Assembly (NCBI RefSeq): GCF_003073045.1
Contig: NC_037597.1
Coordinates: 29,441,927 to 29,505,926 of the forward strand
Source: Pomacea canaliculata
Lineage: Eukaryota > Mollusca > Gastropoda > Architaenioglossa > Ampullariidae
Direction of reading: 5' to 3'
DNA: 64,000 nucleotides
A program made the translations under genes and the position numbers. Below, piece by piece: positions 61,748 through 64,000 of the stretch; the first letter of the stretch is position 1; every line of letters starts with the position of its first letter. Under the pieces are notes generated by a model. It did no database searches, was not told the origin of the DNA, and worked only from the letters and a program-made list of their open reading frames with translations.

Positions 61748-64000
61748 TTTTTTTTTTTTTTTTTTTTTAATAACATTTATTTTCCATTAACACATTACAT
61801 TACATGACAAAATCATCCAAATCATATTCCTTGAATTATAACGAGCATACATAACAATATCACAAACATTAAATAGTGCCAGACATTTTTGCCCCCAACA
61901 TTTTTGTGCAGGACTCTGATTTAAAGTAATTTCAATATACTATCTAGTATCTAACAATTAAACTAGCTTTCTTTTTAACATATATAAACATTTATTCCTC
62001 ATTTACCTATTAATCATATGGCATATTCTATGTTTAAGCCATTCACTCCATTGCACTATACCATATATAACAATATAAAAGACATATAAGGTAGTGTATA
62101 TCAACATGTATGAAAGTCTAGTCACTGCTTAAGTTTTGGTCAACAAGTTGCATATAAGGTAGCCAAAGTTGTACAACTTTTTCTTCTTTCATTTCCAGGC
62201 GTGCATTAAAAATTTCAATTTTATATCTATATTGCAGTATCTGAATGAATGGTTGCAACTGAGGTGTGGTTTTTTTGAATCTGCAAGAGTATATGTATAA
62301 TTTAGCAAGTAATAAGATTAAATCCAGTACATCATCTGTCTTAAAGTTATTACTGCATCCAAATAAAACCAGGTGTTCACTTAATATCATCCTTGTCATA
62401 ATCCCACATTTGTTTGACACATAATTTTGAAAATTTTGCCAGAAATCTTGAACACATTTACATTTCCAAAAAATATGTTGAATGTTTTCTTTTTCACATC
62501 TACAATAGTTACAAAAATCATCAATTTCTAGACCCATATTAAATAAAGCTATTTTTGTCCCCAATATTCTATGCAAGACTCTGATTTGGAGCCATTTTAA
62601 TTTAATATCTTTAATCTTGGCTACTTTCCTGAAGATAATGTGCCAATCTACATTTCTATTTAGTCTTGTATCCCATTTTGAGCAACAGTTAGGCACATGT
62701 GTATTAGTTACCATGTTATCATAGTACAGTCTTGCACCTTTCTGTACAGATTGAATTACACTAAGAGTTTTATTTGTATCATAGGCAAGCGGTGATGGAT
62801 CAGTTGCATTCTCTCTGTCTTGATGCATATATTCCTTTATGGCATCTATGCAACCATTTAGAGAGACAAAATTAATGTTTACATCATATATCCTTTTAAC
62901 ATCTTGACATGATAGAAAATTTCCTCTTTCATCCAGCAAGTGTTTAATTAAATATATCCCTTTGTCTACCCAACTTCTATACAGAAATGGTTTATTCCCA
63001 ATCTTAATTTTATTGTTACAAAAAATAGGCTCTGATATAATCTCTTCAATATGTTTACACACAACACTTTCTCCAAATATCTCGTACGCTTTTAAAACAT
63101 CCTTCCAGAAACTATTTACAGTTACAAAAGAGCCAACTGCTGGGCCAAGTTTGTCTAGGTAATTTAACATTTTATGTGAGGACATAATAATCATTTTCCA
63201 GCTATGACTGGTTTTCTTTATGTTCCGCAACCATGTTAGTTTTAAGGCATTCATATAAGTTCTAACATCAGGTATGTCAATCCCCCCCTTATATACTTTT
63301 TTAATAGACACTTTTCTGCTAATTTTATCCTTTTTTCCACCCCACACAAACTGAAATATAGATTTTTGAATGTTGTTAACAATATGATCTGGGGGATTTG
63401 GCAGCAATAACCACAAGTGTGTTAACTTTGACAAGATTAAGGACTTGAGTATTGCTACTCTTCCTAATGGAGTTAACTGTCTTTTCAGCCAAATCTTGTA
63501 CAATGTTCTAATTTCGGCTAGCTTACTATCATAATTTAACTTTATACATGCTTTTAGATTATTAGTAAACCAAATACCAAGAATTTTGAACTCTCCTGGG
63601 TTCCACTGCATCTGTAAATGGGGTAAATACTTAGCTGTTGAATTTGCTTTGCTTCCCAGCCATATTGCACTTGATTTTTCAGTGTTCAGAACTAAACCAG
63701 ATATTTTTTCAAACAATTTTAATGTATTCATTGATTCTTCAAAAGACTGTCTATCACCCTCTAAAGTCAATTCTGTGTCATCTGCATATTGTACAATTTT
63801 AGTTTCGCTATTTTGGATTTTTATACCTTTTATGTATGTATTTTTTCTAATCATAATAGCTAGAATTTCTACACATAAGATGAATATATAAGGCGAAATT
63901 GGGTCCCCCTGACGGCATCCTCTTCTAACATAGAACCATTCAGACAATGTGCCATTAACTGACACACTAGACTTGATATTTGTGTAGAAAGTGCTTATCC
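61748..64000 (-). mobile_element. Non-LTR retrotransposon (LINE), 3' half
   Basis: One open frame (62118 to the window edge) encodes the later part of a reverse transcriptase: RRGCRQGDPISPYIFILC, the catalytic VQYADDTELTL, then LGIWFTNN and LTPLGRVAILKSLILSK, and a C-terminal Cys/His block (CNYCRCEKENIQHIFWKC). A 3' UTR of about 350 bp follows and ends in a T run at 61748-61767, which is the poly(A) tail read from the other strand. The motifs suggest the L1/Tx1 group. The 5' part is outside the window. The long intact frame points to a fairly recent insertion in the M28 intron. Confidence 0.85.

Overview
This is an animal nuclear genomic window, most likely from a mollusc and probably a gastropod. 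That placement is inference: it rests on spliced genes with GT-AG introns, a tandem family of short Toll-like receptors, many GT/CA microsatellites, tRNA-derived SINE-like pieces, LINE fragments, and the absence of any bacterial-type operon. Exon borders were assigned by reading splice signals and reading-frame phase by eye. No alignment was run.

Layout. Positions 1-5000 hold little beyond one candidate exon. A minus-strand gene of six coding exons (5011-14844) encodes a 212-residue CFAP97-domain protein, a family tied to sperm flagella. Its introns hold a LINE remnant, a degenerate 18S rRNA fragment, cyclic-AMP-response-element-like repeats and a TATA-plus-hairpins block. The core of the window is a plus-strand cluster of four Toll-like receptor genes (17671-20388, 21063-23762, 25340-27842, 30192-33959). 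All four share one three-exon design: LRR ectodomain, then transmembrane segment, then TIR. Copies 1-3 are a recent tandem duplication whose junctions fall in GT microsatellites. Copy 2 carries a clean solo LTR with a 5-bp target duplication in its 3' flank. Copy 4 is older in its ectodomain but almost identical in its TIR exon.

The right half is repeat-dominated. A 20-bp minisatellite of about 120 units sits between two direct repeats of about 0.46-0.49 kb (35617-39026). A GC-rich 67-bp satellite (40045-46123) runs into a 100-N assembly gap. Beyond the gap, six exons of an M28B metallopeptidase of the glutamate carboxypeptidase II type (47626-51483) show several frame breaks and lack both ends. 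Next comes a degenerate minus-strand rDNA block: truncated 5.8S, ITS1, 18S, external spacer with a second spacer copy, and intergenic-spacer repeats (about 53500-57800). An intact N-terminal portion of a second M28B gene follows (60768-61669). Its next intron holds the 3' half of a minus-strand LINE (61748-64000).

Functionally, the TLR cluster is a candidate innate-immune receptor family evolving by duplication, divergence of the ligand-binding ectodomain and homogenisation of the signalling exon. The other two gene families are unrelated neighbours. Long spurious ORFs in the 67-bp satellite and antisense ORFs in the TIR exons were not called as genes.
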